Source: Alligator mississippiensis
Taxonomy: Eukaryota > Chordata > Crocodylia > Alligatoridae
NCBI RefSeq assembly: GCF_030867095.1
Contig: NC_081824.1
Span: 304,312,956 to 304,376,955, forward strand
Direction: 5' to 3'
Length of the DNA: 64,000 nt
Below the pieces are notes generated by a model. That model had not been told where the DNA came from. It saw only the letters and a list, made by a program, of their open reading frames with translations, and did not search any database. Shown in pieces: positions 11,146 through 24,601 of this stretch. Position 1 is the stretch's first letter. Each line of letters begins with the position of its first letter. A program made the translations under genes and the position numbers.

Positions 11146-13708
11146 TGAAGTCTGTAACCCTCAGGCCATAGCCCTATGTGCGTTGTCTCCAGCGCAGAGA
11201 GTAGCCATCTGTCACTATAGTCATAGATGGCTACGGAGATGGTGAAGTGGGCTTCTTTATAAAATTTGCTGGGTTCTTCCACTATGGAGGACAGAACTAG
11301 TAAGGAGACCCTCACAGGCATATCCTGAGATTATTTGCCTGGAGCATATAATGATCTTAATCAGTTCCACGTGCACCGAAAACGTAGTCTAGCATGACGT
11401 GACAGATGGGAACACAAGACCATCTGAAAGAACAACAGAAGATGACAGAACCTCTATTAGTGGGATCAGGTTTGTTAAGCTCTGAAATCTGTTGTGAGGG
11501 AAGTCTGCTGTGGCTGATGTACAGTGCACTTAAATCTCTGTGCTGATATGGGGTCTCATTTTCGGGTGTTTGTTTTCAGCTCCAACTTTCAGAAAAAATG
11601 GAAGATGGTTCAAAAGGCTTCAGACACTTGCAGAGACTGCCTCGTTCACTAGGCAGCTACCTTGTTTCTTCTGAGTTGGGTTGCATCTACTTTATGCACT
11701 TTCCTGAACACCCTTGAGGCTGTTGACAGATCAAGGGCTGAAACCTTATACTGGTGTGTTATTTTCACTTACCACAAAGCTCAGATACATCCTATATGAT
11801 GGAAAAGTAGAAGCAAACATCTTGAAGACCAGCTCCCCTAGTTCTGGGGAAGATACATCATCATCTTGAACTTTAGCCTAAGAATAAACTTTTTTTTTTT
11901 CCTTCCAGGTCCAAGATGTGTTCCCATCCTCTTTTTTATTTTAAATTAAGAAGTAACCACTATGGAATTCTTCTCCCTTGTGCTTATAGGGGTATCACTT
12001 CCATCAACCCAAACGAGAGAAATGAAAGCCCTCCTGTTTCAACAGGATCTTGTGAGAAAGGACCCAGGAGAGGGAAAAGCAAGAGAGGTTGGGGAGGCAC
12101 TGACTTGAAGTGAGTGGCATAACCAGTTGGATGGTGCCCAAGATAGTGCCCTGGTTTCAAGTTAATGGAAGATTTGTGGTGGAATAATGTTGGGAAGTAG
12201 AACTGTAATAAAATACCAGCTTTTTTGTTAGATATTTTTACAAGCTCTAGGGTTATTTTTGCGCTCCATAATAATACGGGAATATATGTCCCTGGAATGG
12301 TTTGGATCTCTTAGTGGTGCCATCAAAATGATTGCTTATGTCTCACAATGTAGTGATATGACAAGGATGTTGTGGGGGGGGGGTGGTCTCCATTTGTGGA
12401 AGCATTGTCTTTTCTTTAGTTCCTTTAAGAATCTGTAATGAGAGAAAGAAGACTGCAGGGTCATTCATTGCAGGAAATCCTGGTGCTGCCTGCTATACTT
12501 TCTTTTACTAAGGTATGGATGTCCAAAGAATGGAACATCTCCCTACAGAGCCAAATCTGTCTTGATGCTGAACAACTCTTGCTCGCTTGGACAGTGGATC
12601 TTCAACTGTAGTCTGTGCTTTGCAAGGAAACCTCAACTCTTTGGACCATGATGACATCTGCACAGACATCACTGTAGGCTTGAGACACGGTCAATAAGTG
12701 AAATACCATGATGACAGGTGCAGATTGTGGACCTAACATAAACCTAAATTATGGATATGTGCTTGCATAGACTGAAGTGCTTAACATATAATAATAAGCA
12801 GTGGCATGGGAAAGTAGAATAAAGTCTGTTACTCAAGGCCACCAGTATTGACCTAGGCCAGGTAAAGATACTTGCTTTTTGGAAAGCGCTGATAGTAGTT
12901 AAAAGTACTGTAACAACTGTAGTACCTTGATGTTTTATTTTTTAATGAGAAAAATGGAATTATATCTAGGTAGTTCAAAGCCTATTAAACAATAGTGTGT
13001 TCTTGTTAACTGAGTACAGTGTGATGGAAATGTATAATCACTTATTGCTAGCCTTGGCCATTTTAAGGGGCCTATGCCAGGCTATGAAAATGCAGATAAA
13101 GCAGGAAACCCCAAAAGTCTATTTCTGAGTGACCATAGAGCAAGCCTTTCCACTTTGCTTGGTCAGCAACGGAAAGAAAGCAATTAAGACATGCAGCCAA
13201 AACCAGATCAAAATAAAACAGAGCAAAAGGCCTGAAAGAAGATATTATAAAAGAAGGCTTTATATTAGATAATCCAAAATCACTGTATCATATTTTTAGC
13301 TTAAAAATAGGGTTAGGAGTAGTAGTGATTAATATAGCCAATTGTATTAGATGCAGCTTTGTTATAATAGATGATATGTTTGTTTTAATTTCCTTAGACA
13401 AGTTATAGAAACAAAGCAGCCTTGTCAGTAAAGACCATGAACTGAGATGAAAAGAAAACAGGATGACAGCAAACAACATTCCATGATGGTGAGGGAGGGA
13501 GATAAGTAATCCTCCTTTTCAGAATTGTAACTTTCACAGGGACATAAATCTCAATTAAGTGACACCTTCCAAGTCCAGAAAAGAACTAATTCATTTCTAT
13601 TCCAAAAGCTTCAGTGAAACAACAACAGCTTAAAACACAGAGGGGAGTGCAAAAAGGTGAACTGTGAGGGAACAGTTTGCAGGGAAAGAGCCAGTTATGA
13701 GAAGAGCT
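11146..13708. other. No gene recognised
   Basis: AT-rich DNA with no confident repeat or gene. It may include decayed interior of the retroelement fossil flanking it. Confidence 0.5.
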
Positions 13709-13716
13709 TACTAGAG

Positions 13717-14143
13717 CAGGGGTTTTCAACCTTTTTAAAGGAGTGTACCCCTTCTGGGTACACTTTTGGTGAAGCCGGGGGGAAGAGGGGGTGGCTGGAA
13801 GCAGAGCAGGGGGCAGAGGGGGGTTGGCAATGGCCAGACATCAAGGGGTAGGGAGGGAGGTAGTGGTGGTTGGACACAGAGTGGTGGGGGGGCTTGCACG
13901 TGGCAGCAGTGGCATGGGGTGGTGGATTGCAGCAGCAGCTGCCACGTGCAAGCTCCACCTCCCCTGGTGTCTGGTTGGCCAGGCAACGCCTGTGTGGCCC
14001 ACAGAGGGGAGCCGCTGCCCTCGCCCCACCCAGCCCTGCTCCTGGGTGGCAGCAGTGCTGGGTGGAGGGTGGCAGTGCGCTGTCCCCGCCTGCCTGCACA
14101 TACCCACTAGCCCCTTCCAAGTACCCCTCGTTGACAACACCTG
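13717..14143. mobile_element. Non-autonomous hAT element, 427 bp, perfect target duplication
   Basis: It starts CAGGGGTTTTCAACCTTTTT and ends GTACCCCTCGTTGACAACAC followed by CTG. Both flanks are TACTAGAG (13709-13716 and 14144-14151), 8 of 8. The GC-rich interior has a central palindrome at 13892-13953. The overlapping long ORFs on both strands are compositional and not genes. Confidence 0.9.
13892..13953. repeat. Inverted repeat with paired CACGTG E-boxes
   Basis: GCTTGCACGTGGCAGC (13892-13907) and its exact complement GCTGCCACGTGCAAGC (13938-13953) lie 30 bases apart. Each arm has a CACGTG palindrome. Confidence 0.9.
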
Positions 14144-14345
14144 TACTAGAGCAAGGGGCCAGATTGCTGTATTTGGGGGCCAGAGCCAAAGGGGTTCCCT
14201 TCCTAATGTCTACAGCATGCATAAGGATTTGGTTTTGTTTTCTTATTTGTTTTTGTTTGCATCTTAAAGATCCTGTTTTAGTTGGAAGGAGTGGCTGAGG
14301 AGTCCTCGGGGAGCAAATCTGCCTGCAGAAACCAGCAGGCTAAGC

Positions 14346-14940
14346 TTATACAACTATGTCTAGAACTGCCTGCAAGCTGGTCTCATCCACCAGCTGGCCT
14401 TCCAACACTACCAAAGGGAATTCTTTGCTGGAGTCAGATAGCAGCTTGTCCATAAAAGATCTCAGCCTCTCACAGACACAGAAACTGTACCTCAGTAGCA
14501 GAGCTTGTTTACTGGTGACCCTGATTGGCAGCTTCACACAGGAGAATGCTTTTTTGACTCAGTTAACCCAGTCACTTTGGTTCCATGTATCTTGGAATAC
14601 TAGCAGGGATTTTTCACTCACTACTGCCATCACCACTAGAAAGGATGGGACCAGGCTGGTAGAGACATACATAGTGGAGCTATTGGCAGCGTATGGTATT
14701 TCTTGTCAACCTTCTACAAGGAGCCTGAGTCTGCTGCACTGGCCTGTTTGATTCCACTATCACCTCATTGACAGGAGGAGCCTTTTAGCCATCTAGGCTG
14801 ACTGTAAAATATCCTTCAGCTTATGGGATGGCTCATCAACTTCCCCATGAGGCTCTGAGGAGTGGTTGCCACCTTCTTCATGATGTCTTGGAATCCCCCA
14901 GAATCATCTAGTTGAGGGATATATCCAGGGAAATCACTGC
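14346..14940 (-). pseudogene. Gag-like fossil of a DIRS/Gypsy-like retroelement
   Basis: On the - strand, a segment with KQALLLRYSFCVCERLRSFM and EGQLVDETSLQAVLDIVV resembles the gag-like protein of retroelements seen in turtle and crocodilian genomes (pattern QALL.RY...F then SLQA.LD). It is broken at several places and looks old. It is treated here as a fossil of that family; the exact clade is uncertain. Confidence 0.5.
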
Positions 14941-15424
14941 TTCATCCAGGGAAGAGATGGAGACCTGAACTGTTCCTGAACTGAATCAATGACTTAGGCA
15001 TTTTACCTGCTCTGGAGACAAGTGAGCCATAGAGCCTGGGGGGTGGCCTGGGAAGTTAAGCATGTGAATTTTGAAGCATACCTTTACACAGAAAGTGATT
15101 GTCAACCATAGCTATATCACAGCTGCTACTTTGCTATAAAAAATGTTAAAACATTTAATGAGGAAAATAGTATCAACATTTCGTTTATTAAAATTCCATT
15201 GTCTTTGCAAAGTTACATACAAATTAATTGTATCATTTGGATGTCAGATGCAGAGTAGTAAACAACAAACAAATCTTGAAATACTGAAGATGCAAGTCCA
15301 CAGTCCCAGACTCAATGTCTAACTTAGAGCATTCCAGAGACTTAGGTAACACATTCAATCACTGGAAAACAACAGATTGGACAGTTTTCACATAGAAGAT
15401 TCATCAACACGTGTTCATTTAGGC

Positions 15425-16358
15425 TAGGGATGGACATTCAAAAAGCCTGAACTGATTCAATCTTTGCAAGTTAGTCTAACTTGGCTCAGCTAAACCAGCT
15501 TGTAACCGTACAGACATTCCCTCTGGACTGAAAAGATTCAGGCATATGGCTGAAGAGGCTCCGGCTAGAAGCCGGGGGGGTGGTAGAGCAGCCCTCCTTC
15601 CGATTCCGCAGTGCTGAGCTGAGCGGGTGTGGGGGGGGGGGGTGCAGGGGTGGGAATTGCCAGGCCATGGCAGGACACTCTGATGTCCCGTTCCCCCCTT
15701 ACCCCCCACCCCTGTTCCTGAGCAGTTCCCCCCTGACACCCCACCCCTGCTCCTGAGCAGCCCGACAGGGAATGTTTATCACCCCTAACTCAGTGTTTAT
15801 CAGCCCATTAAGAAAACAAAGCCCCTCTCCATTCTTAAACAGCTTTTCCAAGGAAGGACATTAAGCTACCTGTTGATTAGCTCCAAAAAGCCTGTCTGCC
15901 TGTTGTCCACCACAGCATGGACTGTAACCAGTATGTGGTCTGCTAGCTAATGCTGAGGTGTCTGCATAAGGCAGAGGGGCAGGGGGAATAATTTCTGCTT
16001 AGCAGGGAGAAGCCAGGCAGATGCTCTGTGCCTGCAAGTCTTTGCCTGAGCTGCAGCTAGGGAACAGAGGGGAGGGGCCAGCCCTGCTGTGGAGCAGAGA
16101 GCCCCACCCAGCCCAGAGATCATACCAGGATGCTGGGGGACTCTGGTTTATTTTAAACCAGCAAGCGGTCTGGGACAGACATTGCAGAAACTGGTTTGAG
16201 CCAAATCAGTTAAGTCTGATATTACATTCAGCCAGGTTTATCTCAAACCAGTTTTAGCCATTTTCAAACTGGTTTATGTGCACTGAACATCTGTTCTGTT
16301 GCAAGTTTAAACCAGTTTCTGATCACATAAACCGGTTTATGTGTAATGTCTGTCCCTA
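15425..16358. mobile_element. Probable hAT-type element, 934 bp
   Basis: The left end TAGGGATGGACATTC and the complement of the right end, TAGGGACAGACATTAC, match as terminal inverted repeats. Inside, near the right, ACATAAACCGGTTTATGTG forms a palindrome. The 8-bp flanks do not match, so the target duplication is lost or the ends are misplaced by a few bases. Confidence 0.55.
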
Positions 16359-19300
16359 GCCTTATAATTGACTGGTCAGGTTTTTTAGCTCATGGTTCCA
16401 GGACATAGTGCACCTGGAGCTCAGCAGATCTCAGCATGTAGATCTCAATAAACTTGTGTGTTAATGAATTCAGATTCATTAAATTAATTTAAAAAATTAT
16501 GTGCTCATTATAAGATACACTTTAATATTTCTGAACTTTTTATGAATTGTGTCCTTCACTGTAAGCAAATATTAAAAAATCTTTTAATTCCTGTTTGTGC
16601 ACTATTAGGCCTGATCATCCCCTGGTAACACTCATTGGAGGGGTTCAGAGCATGGGGGTCCAACAAGAAGTGCTCTCTCAGTTGTTCTGGGAGGGAAGGG
16701 TATTCAATTTGCCTTCCCTGGAAGTGGGGCCCATTGATCTCAAGGGATCCAGAACCCATAGATCTCAAGGGATACACTCTAGGTTTCATTATTTTTAACA
16801 GAGAAAGTCCTCAGGACTAATAGGGAAATTAAGTGTGCCCCTCAGCTCTAGCCCTCTCTTGGGACCCATCCTTAGCCTTGTGGATCCCAGCTTCACAGAT
16901 GACTCTCTGGAGTCAGTCCCAGGAAGATGATTGACTTCTAAGCCTTGAGGGTGTGTGCAGTGACCAGTCCTTCCTACTCCTTTTCTATACTAAACTGAGT
17001 CTGATTGAAGAAGCTGGTTTAGTTAAAAATAAAATAAAATCATATTATCAAAGCTTGCAAGCCCTGGAAGGTTGGGGATGGGAATTCTGTTGAAGTTTGA
17101 CTAATTCAGCAGATAGGATGAACAGCTAAAGGGAGCCCCAAGAGAAAAAAGTCCTTCACTACCAGCACTGGAGCCATCGACCCTGCAGAGGGAGTCTCTG
17201 CATCAATTCTACCAGAGCCCCATGTGCAGAGAGTAGGGTAGGATACAGCTGAGGCTAGACCTGCACATCAGTTATTATATACCCCTGCAATGGCACAGCT
17301 TAAGGCAGCTGGAGAGCTATGATCTGCCACAAAGAAGCAGGCATCTTGGGGCTACTGTGCATGATGATTAAAGGGAAAGCAATGTCTTTATATACCAATA
17401 TGTGCACTGTTGCTCAGTAGCCAAAAAAAGCTGCTTCCTCCTTGATAAAATACTGAACCTTAATTGCACCCTCTCCTTTGATGCTTCTGACTTTAGAGAA
17501 CATGTACTTTGTTACAAAAGCCTCACACTGAGATAAGGTTTGTGAAATTATCTAACTCACATCGGAATGTTCTTTCTCTCTTGTGAAATCACAGAGGAGC
17601 CCTGGAGGTTTTTTGTGTAACTGTGTTTATCTTATACAGTTCATAGAACAAGAAAATACTTTATGTTCTAATCTCTATGTGTTTTCCAAGTGCTGATTTT
17701 AATTCTATGATTTATTGCTCTTCCTAGGCCTACAATCAAGCTGGGATTTCATGACTAGCCAGATTTTTTATTCAAAACTTGTAAATATTTTCATTTTTGT
17801 GATATTTTATAGAAAGAACAAAAATTGATGGGGGGGAGGGTCATTTATTATTTTTCCTTCTCTTCCCCCCGGCTCTTCTTCTTCTCTCATCCCTCCTTTA
17901 TCTTGTTTTCAATTTCACCTCTGAAAAATGAGGAAAAAATAAATCTGGAAAAAAAATCTTCAGCTGAAAATGGACAAATTCAAAAGATTTTGCAAAATCA
18001 TTAAAAATATCTTGAAAAATGGTTCCCATTTGCCAACTAGCTCTGCCTGTCTTGCAACAAAACGTATAATTCCAATCAATCCATACCTTTTAAAAAATGT
18101 GTATCTGCCATATAGAGCCAGTGCCTATAGTGACCTCCAAAGAAAACTCTTTTTCTCCACTCACTACTTTACAATGCTTATAAAGTGTCCACTGGTGATC
18201 TGAAGCCCTAAAACATGTTGTTTTTACTTTACAAATATTAGGAATACACATTTTGTTCACACACCTTTTGCTGCAGGATTTGTTAATAGAACAAAACAAT
18301 GCAGTAAGAATTTCTTGGCGTACAGCTGGAAGTAGTAGGGGAATCAAAATCTTTGACAAGCATAGCTTCCCCCCTGTGTTTATCTAACAAAATCAAACAA
18401 AACTCAAAGTGTTTTACACAGTCTGAGTAAAAGTCCCCTCCCCTCACAAGTGCTCAGATTTCAGTCTCTTGTGAGACCTCTAGTTTTCCAGCTGTCTATA
18501 GATAGCAAAAAAACAGCAAAAACAAGATAGGTGAGACCTAATGTTTTTAGGGGGAAACAAGGAGAAAAGGAAGTCTTTTATTTTAAAAAAGCCCCTTTAT
18601 CTAAAGGGTTTGTGACAAGAAAACCAAAAAGAGCCACACACAACATGTTTCTTTTTACAGGTCACCCTTTTTGAGACTAAGGCAGATTCCTTTCCTACTA
18701 CCCTTGGTTTTCTCTAAAACTGCATGTGCAAGCCACAACTAACCTCCGGGGATGCTGTCACCAAACAAATGCTGTCATTAAAGTGCTGTTATGAGGCCCA
18801 GTAGGAAATGCAGAAGGGAAAAACACGGCAAGTAAAAACAACAAATTCAGAGAGAGAACTGAGCACCATTAAACTTGGGATGTTCACGTAGCTCATGGAG
18901 GTCACTGTGCAACTATGAATTTATTAAAGCTTTTGTAACAAATAGTCTGCATTGTTTTGTTTCGTTTTTAATGTATACATTGCTGCATATCTCTTTCAGC
19001 TCCTCCTGCTTTTCTTTCCTCTTCTTGCTATGCTTCTCCACGGCTCTAAGTCTCTCTATCAACCAAATCCCCTGAACCACTCCAGGCCTCTCTCTCATTC
19101 TCTCTTTCAATTCTCTCAGCAGCTCTGATATGGTCTTAGCCCTATGTCTCAACCACTCCAGAGAAAATTACCTTAGGAAACTTTTCTCAGTTAGCTACTC
19201 ACTGAAAGATTTGTAATTAATAATTTCTCACAATGCTGCCTCCTCTCTTTCTCAGTCAACTGCCTTATTTCCTGTTAAATATAGCTACAATGTTATCCAG

Positions 19301-20331
19301 ACCTTTTATTAAATGTTTTTAAAACCACTAGCATTTCCTAGCATTTTCAAAATGCTGTTTCAAATTTTCATCATTACTGTTTCCCCCTGCTGAGAATACA
19401 ATGCAGAGTGTTTTAATCAACATCTCCTGACGTAAAACCTTTCAGGAAAGCAGGATACTCAGTCAAAACCTGAGTGAGGAGGTTTCAGCACATTCCCTTA
19501 CAAGGTCCAGTCCCCACTAGCCCTCACATCACAAGGACTTTGCTGCATGCAGGTAATCAGACTACTTACATGTATGCAGTTTCCTATGTGCTTAAATGTC
19601 TGCAGGATCAGGCACTGGATGCACCTTTCTCCAGGGATAATTATTAAGGAAAGGAGATGCTTTCTTACTAGGACAAAGCAAGTCTCTACCAAAGAAGAAT
19701 CTCAAGACCAGAAGAGTGTGTCACATGAAGGTTGAGGCTACTGCAGGTGATACTAGAGGAAAATCCTTGTTTTTCTGGTGTAGGAAGGGACTGATGATAT
19801 AAACTGCTGTTCACCAGTAACTGTACTAATAGAACTGGAGTAAACCCTGGTTTGGCCCTAAATCATCCAAAACTCTAATGATCATACAATATCTATTGTT
19901 GAAGGGCAGTAAATGGATCTAAATACCCTCTTTATCAAAGAGCTGATTTTGCATTATGGCCTCTAGAGGTCACCAGAGCCTTGCAAATGAGAAAGGAGTA
20001 AGGAGATAGGAATTATCTGTACAAAAGTCTTTGTTTGTTTCCACATCTCTGCTGGAGCTCTGTCTGAGGAACCTGCCCTTCAATTGATCTTGGCCTGATT
20101 CCACTGTAATGTACATAAAATGCCTACAAACCCATAAGTCCTGGGAAGCCTCAACAATCTAGAAATCAGACTCCCTTTTCTGTAAAAATGTTAAGTCATG
20201 GGAAAGCCAGCAGTCTGTAGGCTGCATGCTAACTAAAGCCTGGCAGGCTGCATGTGGCCAAGGACTCCAGCTGGACAGACTGCCTCCGTGGAACAGTGTG
20301 ATAGGAAATGGGAAGGTCTGTGAACAAATCC
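16359..20331. other. No gene recognised
   Basis: About 4 kb of AT-rich DNA with only short ORFs and no terminal repeats or protein motifs that I recognise. Confidence 0.55.
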
Positions 20332-20339
20332 TCATAGAC

Positions 20340-20520
20340 CAGCAGTCAGTAACCTTTCTGGGGCAGCAAGCTAGAATGACCCAGTTCGGATGAAAATGGG
20401 CTAACACTAGGACCTAGCCCCTTCCACCACCACTTCTCCCTGATGCCAAATGCCGCCGAAGCCTCCCAAGTCTGCTAGCTAGATCTAGTCAACCCACAAG
20501 ACATAGGTTGCTGACTGCTG
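20340..20520. mobile_element. Short hAT element, 181 bp
   Basis: Ends CAGCAGTCAGTAACCT and AGGTTGCTGACTGCTG are inverted with one mismatch. The flanks TCATAGAC (20332-20339) and ACATAGAC (20521-20528) match at 7 of 8. Confidence 0.88.
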
Positions 20521-20639
20521 ACATAGACAGCTCCCCTTCCTTTTATGGGCTGGGGGTTGATCTGGCCTCCTGACATTTTTCTCACCATTTGGCAGTGCCC
20601 TGAGTTCTTTTGGTCACAGTGCAGCAAAAGGACACTATA

Positions 20640-20829
20640 GGGTGTGTCTACACATGCATTTTAATGCGCAGTAGCGTATTTCAATGCACATTAAAGCATT
20701 ACAAAAAACTGCTCTTTAGCTAATGTGCATTAAAATAGGCTAATGCACCTTTTTCTAGTACCTCCGCTGGGAGGCAGTAGATTTAACGTGCATTACCTAA
20801 AGTGCATTAATGAACACGTAAACATGCCC
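20640..20829. mobile_element. MITE with TA target duplication, 190 bp
   Basis: The left end GGGTGTGTCTACACATGC is partly complementary to the right end GTAAACATGCCC, with TA on both sides, as for Tc1/mariner-type elements. The interior repeats the words ATGCACATTAA and GTGCATTA. Confidence 0.65.
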
Positions 20830-21956
20830 TATGAGAAGTAATTTCAATTGCTCTATTTTATTAAATGTTGTTAAGTAATGTATCTTTTGAATGGTTGTTG
20901 CCCTTTCTGTGGTGGCTGGAGATTATTTGCATACCTCAGATCTGGCCTGTATAACATGTATGACAGTGTTTGCCTCATGTCCTGCTAAATTTTTCCTTTG
21001 ACATTTTTATAAGAAATTACCAGGAACAGTTGCTTACCATTCAACAGACTTCCCTTTCCAGATGTAATCTGAGAAAAACCCTTTGTCTCATCACTGTACC
21101 TGCTGGCAATCCCCCAGAAATATTTGACTGTCGAACAGAAAGTATCCATTACTTGGAACAAATAGAATACTTTAGCCTTTTGCTAGTTCCTGTGCAATTA
21201 ACCTTTAGCAAATTAGCCTATTACAGTTATAAAAGGATTCAATAATACAGCATAGGCCCAGAAATGTGTACTCTTTGGAAAAAATGCATAGAGTTTGTAT
21301 CAGTGACTTAGGCTTCAGATCTTCTGGACCCATTCCAAAATCAATGATGAATCTTTGTCCCTTCAGCTTTATAATGGCAAGTTTGACTTATGATACAAGA
21401 GGAAGGTTTGCCAAAGTCCTAGGACCAAATGGTGTGCTGACAAACCCTCAGCCTCAATTATATCCATTTGATGAAAGTTGGTGAAAAATATTTCTTTAAA
21501 TTTTTTTTGGTCCCACCAGTACCTGAAGACAATTTGGCAAAGCTGTCAAACATGCTTAACTTGAAGCAAATGATTAATTCCAACCTTGTTCAATAAAGCT
21601 AAGCCCAAAGTCAGCAGCTTAGGGATATGACCAGGTACCCAGGGCACAGGGACAATGGCAACTTCCAGTGGCCACTACAGTCACAATTGTGATCGTGTGG
21701 CTGCTAATAGCAGGAGGGTTTTTTTTGCTTCTGTCCCCAAGTCAGTATCCAAGTAGTTACCCTGTTCACCCTGCCCTAGTTATGCTACTGCCTGAAGTCA
21801 ATACTTTGTTGAATCCAGCAAAAGAATAACCCCATGGTACCCCTTTCTGCCTGAGAGTTAGCCATTGTTTAGGGTCCTGCAGGTTATTTCATAAGGAAGA
21901 GAAATAGATGATGAAACTGAAGCAGCTGTGTTTATTTACAAAAAGTGTGCACTAAT

Positions 21957-22190
21957 GGTGCTTGTAGACATGTCAGGAGGCTGCTCTGATGCGCTGTAAT
22001 TACAGCATGTTGGAGCGGACTCGATTAATTGAGTCTGCTGGAGTATGATAATTAGTGTGCTCCAGCAGCCTCTGTGTCTCGTGTATCAACATCCCTGCAT
22101 GTCAAAGGAGCTTTAGTTTAAGTGTTCCCACTGCCATTTTGAAGCACACGGATGCTGATATATGAGACACTGCGGGTACTTTATTTAGAA
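21957..22190. mobile_element. Probable MITE with internal inverted repeat
   Basis: GTGTCTCGTGTATCAACATC (from 22074) pairs with GATGCTGATATATGAGACAC (to 22170) with three mismatches. The left edge has GGTGCTTGTAGACATG, like other MITE ends in the window. Confidence 0.45.
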
Positions 22191-24593
22191 CGGCTCCCCC
22201 TCATAACTCTCATTGGAGAATGTGTAAAAACACCCTAAATCCTGATTCCTCTGAACATATAAGGAGGAGACAACAAGGCTAGTTCCTTCACTCCCAGCTG
22301 CAAGTGCTTCCCAGCAAACACCGGGCACAAAAGTTCTCTGTCTACGATTCTTTCAATGCCACACTACCTGTGCCTTGCAGGTGACTACATCTAGCACTTG
22401 CTCATTGCCTTTTCTCTCAGCTTTCCTAGGTTTTCTGCTCTTTTTCTCAGGGACATGCACACAGAAACAGCTCCACCTTTTAGTGCTTCAGCCCCCCCCA
22501 ATGTTTGCTATAGTAGTCTCCAGGGAAACTCCTCTGGCTAGGCCTAGCCACATGCCTGTGTTTCAAATGGGATTCCTATTGCTTCAGCTACCTGGTTACA
22601 TGCAAGAGCTTAATAGCCACACATTTCTCTGGAATAAGAGGCATTTGTCAAAACCAATACCAACGAGGTTAAACCCAAAACATATTACTGCTAAGATGAC
22701 TTCCAATAAGAAATGAGAGGGCACAGGAAAATCCTATTACGTGTTGGTTAGTGACCCAGTCACTAACCAACAATAATCCACTTTGCTGGGGAACAACACA
22801 AGCAAATGCACAAAGATCACATTGTGAGAGTGCTTTAGAAGTGAAATTCTAATATGTTACGAGGTATCTTGGACTTATATTCTGTGCGAGGCACCTTGTT
22901 CTGCATTTGCAGTGCACCTAGCACAGTGCTGTCCTGGTCCATGACTAGAACTCTCAGGTGCTACTCTACCACAAATGATGATGCTGTGTGATTAATTACA
23001 CTAACTGATGACACAATTCCTGTTAATTCCGTTGATTACTAGTTTCCTATCTTAGCATCTGGATTTTCTCCTGTTTTCATAGCAATTTAATACACTTTTG
23101 TGCTGGGGAAACTATGAAGCGGAAGGGTTAACTATAAAAGAAATTCTGGAAGTTTCCATTTAGTTTCATTCAAAGAAAGGAGGAAAATTCTTGATGACAA
23201 ACAATTGCACATGTGAGCACAGACCCACTGTGTTCATTCTAATTTTCAAGTGACCCAAACTAAATGTAACAATTGACTGCCTGTGCCAAAAGAAAAGTTG
23301 CAATAGTACCGGTGACCCCATAAGGAGGGAACAGGACCTCTTCCATATGAAAGCCTGGAGTGTAACAGAAGTTTAGACACTGTTCACTTCCCCCTTTCAC
23401 AGGGCAGCAGCAGCTGATTATGGACACTGAGAGGATTATCTCCAGTGTGCAATCTCTCTCAGTTATGTCCTAATTAATATAGATTAAAATCTGGCACAGG
23501 CAGCTAAAAATGATTGATGAAGGCTCTTCATGCTGATCAAAATTCACTTGCCAGCCCAAAGCCTGAAACTGTTAACTGTCAAAGTAGATGATGTAGAAGT
23601 CTAAAAAAATCAGGCTCGGAAATCACTTAATGCAAATAGTGCTGTCTATCAAGCTAATTAACTGAAGTTTCTACGTGGCATCTTATTTTAGGCAAAATTC
23701 TGCTAGCTAAGGGAAACTGACTTTATACAAGGTCTCCAGGTTACAGTGGATATTAACCTCCAGATATTTAAAATGGTAGTAGGAAAGGGAAGAGAAGAAA
23801 AGGGGAGAGAAAATTACCTTTATTTCCCGAACCAAAGCTTTAAAGATTTTGAAAATGCAACAGTCCCTTGGAACAGTGACAGCTAGTGGTTCAGAAGCTA
23901 CTTGTGGGAATGGGAGGACCTTACTCAGGCTGGGCTAAGGACATTTCCAGAGAACACTGTTTACAATGATCATAAGAACCACATCAGGGCTGTGTTTGCA
24001 GCAGCTGTTCTTATACAAAGAAACTGCAATAGCGCTTGTGTGAACCAAGCATGGATAAGCCATTAGATATTTGAAAGGGCACAGGTTTGTTTACACACAC
24101 ATTTGCATCAGTCTATTCAAGTGAGCACAACCCCAATTTAAATTTCACCTTTCAGTTTGCCTGAACTCGGTGACGCTCAGTCCTGTCGGTCTTAGGTCGC
24201 TGGTGGAGGTGATCCCTTATGGTCGAGGATGATCACTCCGCTGGGTCAAGTAATCAACGGTACCCCAAGAGCCACAAACACAGACACAGGTCATGGTGAA
24301 TCACAGCAAAGACAGTCCAGTCCAAAAGAAAAAAAATGACAGTATGTAACACCTTGTGTTGCATTAATTAGCTGCACAGGTTGCATTGTTCAGGATGGCA
24401 GGAAAATCATGCCCAAGGCACACTGGGGGGAAACACCTTTGAAAATATTTTGAAAAGCTGCAGAAAAACTAGATGTGGCTCAGATGCTGTGGCCCACTCA
24501 CTACCAATTAAGCTTGGTTCTAACCAGTTTGACTCAACTAAAATAAGCCTAGATTAATTCAGTGTAGGAGCATTCACATCACTTTGTGCTCTG
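22191..24593. other. No gene recognised
   Basis: AT-rich DNA with one 113-residue chance ORF (22375-22716) that lacks recognisable motifs. The short stretch at 24180-24260 is CpG-richer and repeat-like, but I cannot name it. Confidence 0.5.
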
Positions 24594-24601
24594 GGTTAAC
24601 T

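Noticed and set aside
13695-14298. Several overlapping long ORFs on both strands
   Set aside because: They result from G-rich low-complexity sequence inside the hAT element, which has no stop-rich composition.
22375-22716. 113-codon ORF with a hydrophobic start
   Set aside because: It looks like a signal peptide at first, but the rest has no domain and no gene structure nearby supports it.
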